In this document: one piece after another, positions 30,301 to 38,403 of the stretch | How positions within the stretch are numbered: the stretch's first letter is position 1 | Layout of the letters: every line of letters begins with the position of its first letter | Source: Bin87 sp965115825 | GTDB lineage: Bacteria; Chloroflexota; Dehalococcoidia; Lucifugimonadales; UBA3495 | DNA: 64,000 nt | Reading direction: 5' to 3' | NCBI GenBank assembly: GCA_965115825.1 | Contig: OZ220464.1 | Span: forward strand, 62,001-126,000 | The notes under the pieces: generated by a model | The model's database searches: none | Told to the model about the DNA's origin: nothing | Seen by the model: the letters and a program-made list of their open reading frames with translations, nothing else | Position numbers and translations under genes: made by a program

Positions 30301-30670
30301 TCTCCAAAGGCGTGCCCAGCAGCCGCACGTTGTAACGATCCAAAACCCCCGCGTCTGCCAGCGCAACCGCCAGATTAAGGCCGGTCTGCCCTCCCAACGT
30401 GGGCAGAAGCCCATCGGGGCCCTCAGTCGCTATAATCCGTTCCAGTACGGGAATCGTCAGCGGCTCAATATAAACCCGGTCGGCAATATCCCGGTCGGTC
30501 ATAATCGTCGCCGGATTGGAATTAACCAGCACGGTAGTTACGCCTTCTTCGCGCAGGGCCTTGCAGGCTTGCGTACCCGCGTAGTCAAACTCCGCCGCCT
30601 GCCCAATCACGATTGGGCCGGAGCCGATTACCAGAACCTTCCGAGGCTTTGGGGGTGCGCCGTTCAACAT
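27332..30670 (-). CDS. carB: Carbamoyl-phosphate synthase large subunit
   Basis: 1112 residues. Makes carbamoyl phosphate from glutamine-derived ammonia, bicarbonate and two ATP, for pyrimidines and arginine. Two homologous ATP-grasp halves are evident: VIGSGPIVIGQAAEFDYAGT at the start and VIGSGPIRIGQGIEFDYCSV near 580, each followed by a grasp domain (e.g. LPLVIRPAYTLGGTGGG). The C-terminal MGS-like allosteric domain is present (ITAMGLPVTTITKRIGEGSP). Start ATG 30670 has GAAGG upstream. It is the last gene of the pyr operon. Confidence 0.98.
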   Translation of the reverse strand: MLNGAPPKPRKVLVIGSGPIVIGQAAEFDYAGTQACKALREEGVTTVLVNSNPATIMTDRDIADRVYIEPLTIPVLERIIATEGPDGLLPTLGGQTGLNLAVALADAGVLDRYNVRLLGTPLETIRKAEDRDFFRQFLTDIGEPMPPNRTVFTMKEALAYRAEAGLPLVIRPAYTLGGTGGGIANTDEEFNAIVESGLAASPISQVLLERSLVGWKEVEYEVIRDGADNCITVCNMENFDPMGAHTGDSIVVAPSQTLTDKEYQMLRTASLKIIRGLGIEGGCNIQLALRPHPDAMRNRPGGWNADSDYYVIEVNPRVSRSSALASKATGYPIARVSAKIAVGKRLDEIANAVTGSTGAAFEPALDYCVVKIPRWPFDKFPNGDRQVTTQMKATGEVMAIDRSFEAALQKAARALEQPNSSLLWEDREWRGLTAAQGHRQLMDALPLHPNDLRLWALTAALRRGVTRDELVGHTSIDAWFIAALERIVDQERRLLGNPLTPTALLASKRLGFPDVEIATLSGLLPEQVRQMRVRNSIKPVFKMVDTCAAEFEAVTPYYYSAYDAENEAPPLPGRKAVVIGSGPIRIGQGIEFDYCSVHAAWALSEAGVASIMVNSNPETVSTDFDTSDRLYFEPLDEEAIRDIIDNETVDDDPPPSLVQFGGQTAINLSQALAAAGLPILGSSAEAIDIASDRQKFERFLVDLGIPQPPGATVHSVAQALTVAQRIGYPVVVRPSYVLGGRAMEIVRNATELIRYLAIATEAAPEREVLVDHYMEGRECEVDAICDGERVLIPGIMEHVERAGVHSGDSMAIYPGLNLAEAEVDRLVDYTTRIGLVLGVRGLMNIQFVLQGGDAYRSPSVKTSGEDEPTTAYVLEVNPRGSRTIPFISKVTGVPVANLATRVMLGDKLAELGYEGGLWPRQRLVGIKAPVFSMSKLVGVDWYMGPEMKSTGEVMGIDRDFTGALTKALQAASINLSPGMGVLLSVSDQSKADALPLVRGLAAAGCRLYATEGTGAMITAMGLPVTTITKRIGEGSPDVLDVINDGTVGAVVNTLSGDSSVMRDGYYIRRAAVERRIPCFTSLDTARAAMESMLSGLENYNVLTTDEYLATPR

Positions 30671-30707
30671 ATGCCTTCACTCTGCCGGTCAGAGCAGTCT
30701 GCCCTGA

Positions 30708-31832
30708 CTATTTACTCATCGGGTTGGCGTCGTCAACCATCGCCAGAAATCGGTCAAACAGATACTCGTTGTCCCGCGGCCCCGGCGACGCTTCCGAATG
30801 GTACTGAATGGTGAACAGAGGCAGTTCCTTGTGCCGCAGCCCTTCCACTGTATTGTCGTTCAGATTAATTTGCGAAACCTCTAACCCGGCGGGCAAGTTG
30901 TCCGCATCCACCGCATAGCCGTGATTCTGCGCGGTGATGTACACCCGTCCGCTGGTCAAGTCTTTCACCGGATGATTCCCGCCCCTATGGCCGAACTTCA
31001 GCTTGTAAGTGCGCGCCCCCAAGGCTCTGGCCGCAATCTGATGCCCCAGGCAAATGCCCATAATCGGAACCCGCCCAATCAGCTGTCTCACGTTCCCCAC
31101 AATCCCCTCCAGCAGCTCCGGATCCCCAGGGCCGGGCGACAGCAGCAACCCCGACGGCTGCATACCAAGCATAACCTCGGCGGGAGTATCCGCCGGCGCT
31201 GCGATAACCTCACAGCCCCGGCTTTGCAGCAGACGCAGGATGTTATACTTCAGGCCAACGTCGGTAACCAGAATCCGCCTCACCCCTGCCGGCGCCGGCG
31301 CAGTAGGATAACCGGCGGACTCCGAACCGTCCCACGAATACCCAGCCGGCGTGCTTACCGTACTCACCAGGTCAAGGTCGTCGTACCGAGGCAAATCGTC
31401 AAACCGCCGCCGCGCCGCTTCCGGATCGTCACCCGTCAGCAGGCCCATCATCACTCCCCGAGTACGCAGCCGTCGCGTCAGGGCCCGGGTGTCAACGCCG
31501 CTGATGCCCGGCACCTCGTACTCCCGCAAAAAGGCATCCAGCGTCATGTCGCTGCTCCCGTGGCTGGGCAGATCGCAGTGCTGTCGCACAATGAGAGCCG
31601 ACGCCTGTATCCGCCGCGATTCAAAATCCACCCGGTTGATGCCGTAGTTCCCCACCAGCGGATAGGTCAGCGCCACCATCTGCCCGGCATACGACGGGTC
31701 CGTCAGTACCTCCTGATAGCCGGTCATCGTAGTGTTGAACACCACCTCACCCCAGCTGTCCCGCTGTGCGCCAAAGGACTCTCCGGTGAAAACCGCCCCA
31801 TCCTCCAAAACCAGATGCGCCGTCCGACTCAC
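30708..31832 (-). CDS. carA: Carbamoyl-phosphate synthase small subunit
   Basis: 374 residues. Glutaminase subunit that feeds ammonia to CarB. The N-terminal CPSase domain (AHLVLEDGAVFTGESFGA ... VVFNTTMTGYQEVLTDPSY) is followed by a class I amidotransferase with the nucleophile Cys in MGICLGHQIAARALGA (about 253-268) and a His-Glu pair near YHSEASPGP. The start is GTG 31832, which overlaps the pyrC stop (GTGA), indicating coupled translation. Confidence 0.97.
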   Translation of the reverse strand: MSRTAHLVLEDGAVFTGESFGAQRDSWGEVVFNTTMTGYQEVLTDPSYAGQMVALTYPLVGNYGINRVDFESRRIQASALIVRQHCDLPSHGSSDMTLDAFLREYEVPGISGVDTRALTRRLRTRGVMMGLLTGDDPEAARRRFDDLPRYDDLDLVSTVSTPAGYSWDGSESAGYPTAPAPAGVRRILVTDVGLKYNILRLLQSRGCEVIAAPADTPAEVMLGMQPSGLLLSPGPGDPELLEGIVGNVRQLIGRVPIMGICLGHQIAARALGARTYKLKFGHRGGNHPVKDLTSGRVYITAQNHGYAVDADNLPAGLEVSQINLNDNTVEGLRHKELPLFTIQYHSEASPGPRDNEYLFDRFLAMVDDANPMSK

Positions 31833-33208
31833 CGCTCGCCTCCCATATTCAACAGGCCTGGCTCCTCAAAAACTACCTTGCCGCCCACCAGCGTAGCGGC
31901 AACGCGGCCGCGCAGCTCTACACCATCCAGCGGCGTATTGCGCCCCAGCGACGCAAACTCGTTCACGTCCACCGTCCACAGCATATCAGGGTCAAATATC
32001 ACCACATCGGCCGGCGTCCCCGGCGTCAGCGCGGCATACTCGGCGAAACCCTCGCCCATCACCCTGGCCGGCCCGGTCGTCAGCCGTTCCACCATATCCG
32101 CCAGGCTCATGGCCCCGCTATGCACCGGGGCCATCACCGTGCCCAGCGCCGTCTCCAGCACGCTGATGCCAAAGGCCGCGTCGTGGTAAGTGCATTCTTT
32201 GCTTACCCGATCGTGCGGCGCGTGGTCTGTAGCAACGCAGTCTATCGTACCGTCGGCCAACCCCGCCACGCAGGCTGTTACGTCCGCGTCGGTACGCAGC
32301 GGCGGGTACACCTTGGTGCTGGTGTCATATGCCATCGCCCCGGCGGACGCCGTCGGGTTCCCCCTAACCCCCAGCGCCCATTCGTCGGTCAGCAGCAGAT
32401 GATGCGGGCACACCTCCGCCGTTACCCGAATGCCCCGTTCTTTGCCCTGTCGCACCAAAGCCACGCTGCCCGCCGAGCTGAGATGCGCCAGATGCAGCCG
32501 GCCGCCCGTCAGCTCCGCCAGCGCAATATCCCGCGCTGCCATCGCCTCCTCCGCCACGGCCGGAATGCCGGCCAGACCCAGGCGGCTGCTCACCCATCCC
32601 TCGGCCATCTCGCCGCCCGGACACAGCGCATGATCCTGACAATGGTCGGTGACGGGCGCCCCCAGCCCACGGCTGTACGTCAGCGCCAGGCGCATCAGCT
32701 CCGCGTCATACACTGGGTCTCCGTCATCGCTGAACGCCACCACTCCGGCGGTAGCCAGTTCTTCCATGTCGGCCATCTCACGCCCGGCCCTGCCTTTGGT
32801 AACGCAGCCTATAACTCTAACGCGCACTGGCCCGGCGGCCCCCCGGCTCAAAACATAGTCGACCATCGCGGCGTTATCGATGGCCGGAGCGGTGTTCGGC
32901 ATGGCGCAAATCGTGGTGAACCCGCCGCGCGCCGCCGCCGCCGCTCCGGTGGCGATAGTCTCCTTATACTCAAACCCCGGCTCCCGCAGGTGGGTGTGGA
33001 TGTCAATAAACCCGGGACACACCACTTTGCCGTCGGCCCGGATTACCTTCACGTTCCCGTCCAGCAACTCGGCGGATATAGAACGGTCAACCGCCTTGAT
33101 TGCCCCGTCGGTAATCAGCACGTCCGCCACGCCGTCCCGCCCGCCGGCCGGGTCTATCACCCGCCCGCCGGCAATCAGCGTTAGCCCGATTTGAGATGCA
33201 GCCGGCAT
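31829..33208 (-). CDS. pyrC: Dihydroorotase (class I)
   Basis: 459 residues. Cyclises carbamoyl aspartate to dihydroorotate. Metal-binding DIHTHLREPGFEYKETIATG lies near residue 68-87, further ligands in HLSSAG and the DHAPHDRVSKE loop near 335. The length and sequence fit the class I enzymes. Its start lies 2 nt after the pyrB stop; its end overlaps carA by 4 nt, so these are translated in series. Confidence 0.97.
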   Translation of the reverse strand: MPAASQIGLTLIAGGRVIDPAGGRDGVADVLITDGAIKAVDRSISAELLDGNVKVIRADGKVVCPGFIDIHTHLREPGFEYKETIATGAAAAARGGFTTICAMPNTAPAIDNAAMVDYVLSRGAAGPVRVRVIGCVTKGRAGREMADMEELATAGVVAFSDDGDPVYDAELMRLALTYSRGLGAPVTDHCQDHALCPGGEMAEGWVSSRLGLAGIPAVAEEAMAARDIALAELTGGRLHLAHLSSAGSVALVRQGKERGIRVTAEVCPHHLLLTDEWALGVRGNPTASAGAMAYDTSTKVYPPLRTDADVTACVAGLADGTIDCVATDHAPHDRVSKECTYHDAAFGISVLETALGTVMAPVHSGAMSLADMVERLTTGPARVMGEGFAEYAALTPGTPADVVIFDPDMLWTVDVNEFASLGRNTPLDGVELRGRVAATLVGGKVVFEEPGLLNMGGER

Positions 33209-33210
33209 CG

Positions 33211-34248
33211 TCAGCCCTCAACCGCCGTGGCGCCGGCCAGCTGATACAGCAAAGCCATGCGGACTGCCACCCCGTTCGTAACCTGTTCCTCAATCAGCGA
33301 GCCTTCGCCATGCGCCAGCCGGCTGCTTACCTCAATCCCTTCGTTCATCGGGCCGGGGTGCATCAATAGGGCGCCCGGGTTCGCCCGCGCCATGCGGTCG
33401 TCGTTCACTTGCCAGCGGCGGATATACTCCCGTAGGCTTGGGAAAAACCCTCGCTGCTGCCGTTCCGACTGCAACCGCAAGGCCATCACCAGATCCGCCC
33501 CCTCAATCGCAACATCCAAGTCAGGCTCCACGGTTACGCCGGCCAGCTGGTTCTCCACGCTGTTGCCGCCGGTTCCCATTCCCCAGCCTTGTGGCGTGAA
33601 CGGGTCCGGCATCAGCGTTGGCGGCCCCGACAGTGCGACGCTGGCCCCCATCCGCGCGAAGCCCCACACGGCAGAGCGCGCCACCCGGCTGTGCAACACA
33701 TCCCCTACAATCACCACCTTGCGCCCGCCGATGCTCCCCAAATGTTCCCGCGCGGTGTACAAGTCCAGCAGCCCCTGCGTCGGATGCGCGTGCGCCCCGT
33801 CGCCGGCGTTAATCACCGCCACGCTGCTGAGGTTACGCGCCAAAAAGTACGGCGCGCCGGCGTGAGGATGCCGTATCACGATAACGTCCACGCCCATTGC
33901 CTGCAAAGTCAATCCTGTGTTCAGCAGCGATTCTCCCTTCTCGATGCTGCTGGCATTGGCAGTCATGTTGATTACGTCCGCGCTCAGAATCTTGCCGGCC
34001 TCTTCAAACGAAATGCGCGTGCGAGTGCTGGCTTCGTAAAACAGCGTCATCACCACCCTGCCCCGCAGCGCGGGAACTTTCTTCACGTCTCGATCCAGCA
34101 CCCCCCGCATGGCGGCGGCGTTGTCCAGCGTCGCCGTCAGCTCCTCGGCGGTAAAATCATCCAGGTCAAGCACGTGCCGGCGGCGGCCGGGAACCGTCCC
34201 GGCGCTATCTCGAACATTCCGTACCTCGGTCGCAGCGGCGGATACCAT
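33211..34248 (-). CDS. pyrB: Aspartate carbamoyltransferase catalytic subunit
   Basis: 345 residues. Condenses carbamoyl phosphate with aspartate. The phosphate loop FYEASTRTRISFE lies near 70-82, followed by KGESLLNTGLTLQAMGVDVIV-type residues (KGESLLNTGLTLQAMG) and VIRHPHAGAP (the HPxxA motif), and MHPGPMNEGIEV near 290. A short N-terminal extension of about 25 residues precedes the usual start. ATG overlaps the pyrR stop (TGATG). No pyrI regulatory subunit is present. Confidence 0.97.
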   Translation of the reverse strand: MVSAAATEVRNVRDSAGTVPGRRRHVLDLDDFTAEELTATLDNAAAMRGVLDRDVKKVPALRGRVVMTLFYEASTRTRISFEEAGKILSADVINMTANASSIEKGESLLNTGLTLQAMGVDVIVIRHPHAGAPYFLARNLSSVAVINAGDGAHAHPTQGLLDLYTAREHLGSIGGRKVVIVGDVLHSRVARSAVWGFARMGASVALSGPPTLMPDPFTPQGWGMGTGGNSVENQLAGVTVEPDLDVAIEGADLVMALRLQSERQQRGFFPSLREYIRRWQVNDDRMARANPGALLMHPGPMNEGIEVSSRLAHGEGSLIEEQVTNGVAVRMALLYQLAGATAVEG

Positions 34249-34787
34249 CAGATACCTCCACGCTCCAGGATGGACACCTCGTCAACGCCGTCGGTTTCGC
34301 AGAGACGCACCCGCACCAGCTCCGTACGCCGCGTCGGAATGTTCTTGCCCACAAAATCGGCCCGTATGGGCAGCTCCCGATGCCCCCGGTCAACCAGCGC
34401 CGCTACTTGGATACGCAGGGGACGCCCCAAATCACTGATTGCCTCCATCGCCGCGCGTACCGTCCGGCCCGTATAAAGCACATCGTCAACCAGCGCCACC
34501 GTGCGCCCCGCTACGTCAACGGGCATCGTGGTGGGCCGTATCCGCATCCGTGGCCGTTCCGACAAATCATCCCGGTACAGGTTAATGTCCAGCCGGCCGA
34601 CGGGAACGTCCACCCTCTCCGCGTCCCGAATGTGACGGGCCAGGCGTTCAGCCAGGGGCGCCCCTCGCGTGCGGATGCCGGCCAGCAGCAGCCCGTCCGC
34701 GCCGTGATTGCGCTCCAGAATCTCATGGAACATTCTGGTAACGGCCCGCCGTATCTCATCAGCGTCCATAATGCGCCGTCCCGCCAT
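34248..34787 (-). CDS. pyrR: Pyrimidine operon regulator / uracil phosphoribosyltransferase PyrR
   Basis: 179 residues. Binds pyr mRNA in response to UMP and prevents antitermination; also has weak UPRTase activity. The PRPP-binding motif VALVDDVLYTGRTVRAAMEA lies near 98-117, and the N-terminal LLLAGIRTRGAPLAERLA is typical. Two start codons (34787 and 34769) are possible; neither has a strong ribosome site. It is first in pyrR-pyrB-pyrC-carA-carB. A matching PyrR-binding loop and terminator lie in the leader. Confidence 0.96.
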   Translation of the reverse strand: MAGRRIMDADEIRRAVTRMFHEILERNHGADGLLLAGIRTRGAPLAERLARHIRDAERVDVPVGRLDINLYRDDLSERPRMRIRPTTMPVDVAGRTVALVDDVLYTGRTVRAAMEAISDLGRPLRIQVAALVDRGHRELPIRADFVGKNIPTRRTELVRVRLCETDGVDEVSILERGGI

Positions 34788-34838
34788 GCTCGACTCGTCG
34801 CCGTCTGCGCGCGCGTTGATTTCCTCGGATGCGGCTAT

Positions 34839-34879
34839 GAAAAACCCCTGCTATGCCGGTAATCAGTCGGCAGGCAGGG
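34839..34879 (-). terminator. pyr leader terminator (attenuator)
   Basis: Minus strand: CCCTGC (34874-34879) pairs with GCAGGG (34846-34851), with a further GCC/GGC pair inside, followed by five T. It lies about 50 nt before pyrR and downstream of the PyrR-binding loop, the order expected for attenuation. Confidence 0.8.
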
Positions 34880-34949
34880 TGCGTCAGTCCACGGATGCGG
34901 GGAGCATGAATTCATGCCACCCCATCCCGTCTTGCGCTCACGCTTTGCC

Positions 34950-34963
34950 AGCCTCGCCGGACT
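34950..34963 (-). promoter_or_regulatory. PyrR-binding loop in pyr leader
   Basis: Minus strand: AGTCCGGCGAGGCT, a full match to the PyrR anti-antiterminator consensus ARUCCNGNGAGGYU. Downstream are a GCATGAATTCATGC palindrome (34904-34917) and the terminator. Confidence 0.85.
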
Positions 34964-34994
34964 GCCTTAAAAGCGGCGTACTATGTTGCCCAAC

Positions 34995-35023
34995 ATGGTA
35001 GCACGGGCCGGCGAATTTGGGAA
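34995..35023 (-). promoter_or_regulatory. pyr operon promoter candidate
   Basis: Minus strand: TTCCCA, 17 nt, TACCAT. Weak -35. It would start transcription near 34988, giving a leader of about 200 nt that contains the PyrR loop and terminator. Confidence 0.4.
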
Positions 35024-35130
35024 TACCGCATAACCCCGTCCCGTCGCTGCGAAGCGCGTAATCGTCTAGATCCCGCTCTCCACTGTGCCGATACCCACCA
35101 TCCCAACGCGCTGATGGAGTAGTCGCAGGG

Positions 35131-37161
35131 TCAGCCGGCCACCCGCTTGCGTCGATTGGTGATGTAGTCCACCAGCACATATTCTCCCAGGTTCTCACTG
35201 CTGCTGTAAAAAGCTCGTCCCCGGTTGATGCGCGTCATCCGGTCAACGAAATTAACCAGCTGATAGCTGTTCTCCAGCATAAAGGTGTTGATGACGATGC
35301 CCTCCTGCGTGCACCGCCGCACTTCCTTCAGCGTTTCCAGCTCGGTGCGATAGCTCGGCGGATAGGCGAAATACGCCTGCTCCCCTTCCAGATGCGCCGT
35401 CGGTTCCCCGTCGGTAATCACCAGAATCTGCCGCGTGCCGCCCTTCTCTTTCGACAGCAGCCGACGCGACAGCATCAAAGCATGGTGCAGATTCGTGCCG
35501 GACACCCAGTTGTTCCAAGTCAAGCCGGCCAGGTCTTCCTCTTCCAACTCCCGCGCATAATCCGAAAACCCCACCACGTGCAGCGTGTCCCGCGGATACT
35601 GCTGACGTATCAGCGCGAACAGCGCCAGCGTAACCTTCTTCGCCGCCGCCCAATTGTTGAACAAGCCCATAGAACGGCTCTGGTCCAGCAGCACGATGGT
35701 TGCCGCCCGCGTCATGTGCTCGTTGCGGTAAATTTCAAAGTCCTCCGGCCGCAACTGCACCGGAACCTGCGGCCCGCCTCTCACCACGGCGTTCTTCACC
35801 GTAGCCTGCAAGTCCAACTGCAACGGATCCCCAAACTCATAAGCCTTCGTGTCCCTCAGCAGATCGCCGCCCGCCCCGCGCGTATCCAGCTCATGGTTCC
35901 CTATCCTGTCTTTCTTCAGATGCCGGAAAACCTCCCGCATCGCCTTCTGCCCGATGCGACGGATTCCCCGCGCCGTCAGCGCCGGATCATCGTCCCCCGT
36001 GATATACCCGGCGTCTTTCAGCATCTGACGCAGTCTATCCATTTCTTCCCAGGCCCGACGCGCCTCCTCCCCCAGCAGTTCCGCCAGCTGCTCCGGGTCA
36101 ACATCGTCCAGGTTCCCGGTGCGCATCGCCTGCTGTAGCGACTGCTCCAGCTGATCCAGAGACTGCATCTGCTGCATCGCCTCCATAGCCTGCTCCAGCG
36201 TCATGCTGTCGTCGCCCAAAAAGGGATACTGCCGAGCCAGATCCTCCGGCGGCATCAGCGATTGCATCAGTGCGGTGAACTCCGCCATCTCATCCATCAG
36301 CCGCGGGTCCATCGCCGACTCCATCGCCTCTTCCAATTCCTGCCGCGCGCCGGGCGAAAGGCTGTCCATCAGCGACTGCATCTGCGCCATCTGCTGCTGA
36401 ATACGCTCCATCAACTCGTCCAGGCTTTGCGGCGGGTCGTCGCCAAACATCGGCCCCCACTTCTGCATAAAGCTCTCAAAGCCCGGGTCCCGACCTTCCA
36501 TCCGGTCGCGCAGCATCCGGTTAAGGTCACGCATCATCTCGCGCATGGCCTCCATCTGCTCCGGCGTCATATTCTGCATCTGGTCGCGCATCTGCTGCGA
36601 TATGTTCTGCGCCATCTGACCCTTCAGCATTTCCAGCAGCTCCTGAAACTGCCGTTGCGCGTCCGGGTCCATAAAGTCATAGTCCATCAGACCCTGAATC
36701 TGCCCCCCGACGTTGTCGGGCAGTTCGTCCAGCTTGTCCAGGTTCCGTTGGGCCCGCTCCCGCAGCAGGCGATTCAACGCGCGCTGTTGCTCCTTGCCCT
36801 CCATGTCCAAAGGCTCCGGCTGGCTTTCCGCTTCGTCCAGCCGACGATCAATCCCCTCCCGTTCGGTGCGCAGGATGGCGTCCAGCCTTTCCCTGAGGTC
36901 GTCAACCACCGAGTCCAGGTTGCTCTGCTGCAACTGCTGATGACGTCGGTCTTTAAGCTGCTCCATCAGATGGCGCAGGTTCGGCATCTGAGAGCCGTCC
37001 CGATTCTGCATACCGTTGCGGAACAGGTCCCGCAGCGCCCAGGACAGGTCGCCGTGTTGCAGCAGGTCATCCGACAGCGCGTCCATCAACTCGCTGGCGT
37101 CAACGTCAAATATCTGCTGAGTGCCATCCCACTGGGAATAGCGATAGCGCTGGTACAGCAT
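35131..37161 (-). CDS. VWA-domain protein with long Met/Gln-rich helical region
   Basis: 676 residues from ATG 37161, chosen because GGAGG lies 6 nt upstream; in-frame starts further up lack one. Residues 1-430 are highly charged and helical with many Met, Gln and Glu (coiled-coil-like). The von Willebrand A domain follows with the metal-ion site DQSRSM (about 492), SGTNLHHAL and ITDGEP. Such proteins usually work with a MoxR-type AAA+ ATPase to insert metals or assemble complexes; no MoxR gene is next to it here. Confidence 0.85.
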   Translation of the reverse strand: MLYQRYRYSQWDGTQQIFDVDASELMDALSDDLLQHGDLSWALRDLFRNGMQNRDGSQMPNLRHLMEQLKDRRHQQLQQSNLDSVVDDLRERLDAILRTEREGIDRRLDEAESQPEPLDMEGKEQQRALNRLLRERAQRNLDKLDELPDNVGGQIQGLMDYDFMDPDAQRQFQELLEMLKGQMAQNISQQMRDQMQNMTPEQMEAMREMMRDLNRMLRDRMEGRDPGFESFMQKWGPMFGDDPPQSLDELMERIQQQMAQMQSLMDSLSPGARQELEEAMESAMDPRLMDEMAEFTALMQSLMPPEDLARQYPFLGDDSMTLEQAMEAMQQMQSLDQLEQSLQQAMRTGNLDDVDPEQLAELLGEEARRAWEEMDRLRQMLKDAGYITGDDDPALTARGIRRIGQKAMREVFRHLKKDRIGNHELDTRGAGGDLLRDTKAYEFGDPLQLDLQATVKNAVVRGGPQVPVQLRPEDFEIYRNEHMTRAATIVLLDQSRSMGLFNNWAAAKKVTLALFALIRQQYPRDTLHVVGFSDYARELEEEDLAGLTWNNWVSGTNLHHALMLSRRLLSKEKGGTRQILVITDGEPTAHLEGEQAYFAYPPSYRTELETLKEVRRCTQEGIVINTFMLENSYQLVNFVDRMTRINRGRAFYSSSENLGEYVLVDYITNRRKRVAG

Positions 37162-37319
37162 CGGCAACCTCCGGACGGCATACGCAATCATCGCCCCGAC
37201 TCTCACCCTGCATCCCGGCGCAAGAACGTCTCCCCGTACCGATACGGGGCCGGATCCACGGCCCAAGACAAACAGGCGCCGCGATGATAACACAGCCCGC
37301 AGCTGCGGGCCGCCCGCCC

Positions 37320-37841
37320 TTACACCACCTGCGCCCCTAGAATCCTGCCCATATGCCCCAGCGCCCAGCGGTGCGCATCCGCATCAAATGACGCCACGCA
37401 GTCGGCCCGAATCTCCACGGCGTAATCCCGATTCCGCGCATCCGACGCGGTATGCATCACGCAGATGTCGGTGCAAACCCCGCAGATAATCACCTTGTCC
37501 GGTTTCAGCGCCGCCAGCCGTTCCGACAGGTCGGTGTTGAAAAACCCGCTGTAACGGTTCTTCGCTATAACGTTATACTCCGTCACCCACTCGCCCAGCT
37601 CCGGTATCACTTCCGTTTCCTCCGTCCCAATGACGCAATGCGCCGGAAACATCCGAAACTCCAGGTCATCGGGCAGATGATGGTCGGATACGAACAGGAT
37701 GGCGGAGCCGGCGTCAGCCTCCCGCCGCAGCGTCTCCCGCACCGGCTCAATGATCCTGCGCGCCTCATCCCCGCAGTACAAATTATGCTCAGGTTCCAGA
37801 AACCCCCGCACCATATCCACAACCAGAACCGCGTTAGCCAT
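37320..37841 (-). CDS. Isochorismatase-fold cysteine hydrolase, nicotinamidase-like
   Basis: 173 residues. The catalytic triad appears as Asp9 (VVDMVRGF), a lysine near 93 (VIAKNRYSGF) and Cys about 125 (GVCTDICVMHTASDARNRDY). SDHHLPDDLEF (about 52-62) resembles the metal-binding Asp-His-His of nicotinamidases, so deamidation of nicotinamide for NAD salvage is the best guess; other amides are possible. Start ATG has GGGAGG upstream. It lies within the minus-strand gene run with no clear pathway link. Confidence 0.87.
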   Translation of the reverse strand: MANAVLVVDMVRGFLEPEHNLYCGDEARRIIEPVRETLRREADAGSAILFVSDHHLPDDLEFRMFPAHCVIGTEETEVIPELGEWVTEYNVIAKNRYSGFFNTDLSERLAALKPDKVIICGVCTDICVMHTASDARNRDYAVEIRADCVASFDADAHRWALGHMGRILGAQVV

Positions 37842-37872
37842 CGTAGAACCTCCCGCTCATGCCCCTTTCCAC

Positions 37873-38403
37873 TTACTGTGTGCCCGTCGAGCCGTCCTGC
37901 TGCTCCGGCGCAAACGGCTCCCCATCCACCAGCACCGTCTTGATTACGGCGTTGCCGTCCGAATCCAGCGACACCACCACCTTCACGTCCCTGGCCTCCT
38001 CAATAATATGGCCCGTTCCTTCCGGCACGAAAAACGTCCCGATGCCGAAATCCAGCCGCCTCCGGTCATTTACCTCCCCCTTGATGAAGACATAACCATC
38101 CGGGATGGGCCCCTGGTACAAACGATAATCATACGCGCACCAGACATCGCCACACTCCCTCAACACCACATACACGGTTCTGCCCTCGGGCTCATCCTCG
38201 AGCCACTCCGGCAATTCCGCAATCTCATAGTCCAATATCGCATAGTCGCCCTGAAACAGCGAGCGCGGATCAACCGGAGCCGTTCGCAGCGTAATCTCCT
38301 TGCCCTGCGTCAAAGCAACCTCCCGCGCGCCAGCGAAAACCACCAGCCCAATCACTTGCGCCGCCACCACCGCAAAAAACAGAACCGCTATCCTCCGACT
38401 CAT
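37873..38403 (-). CDS. GDYXXLXY-domain membrane-anchored protein
   Basis: 176 residues. One N-terminal membrane helix (about 5-25) and an extracytoplasmic domain with LFQGDYAILDYEI (about 49-61), the motif that names the family. These proteins are regularly encoded beside DUF2157 membrane proteins, as here: the start ATG overlaps the stop of the DUF2157 gene by 4 nt. The joint function is unknown. A Gln/Ser/Thr tail ends the protein. Confidence 0.88.
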   Translation of the reverse strand: MSRRIAVLFFAVVAAQVIGLVVFAGAREVALTQGKEITLRTAPVDPRSLFQGDYAILDYEIAELPEWLEDEPEGRTVYVVLRECGDVWCAYDYRLYQGPIPDGYVFIKGEVNDRRRLDFGIGTFFVPEGTGHIIEEARDVKVVVSLDSDGNAVIKTVLVDGEPFAPEQQDGSTGTQ

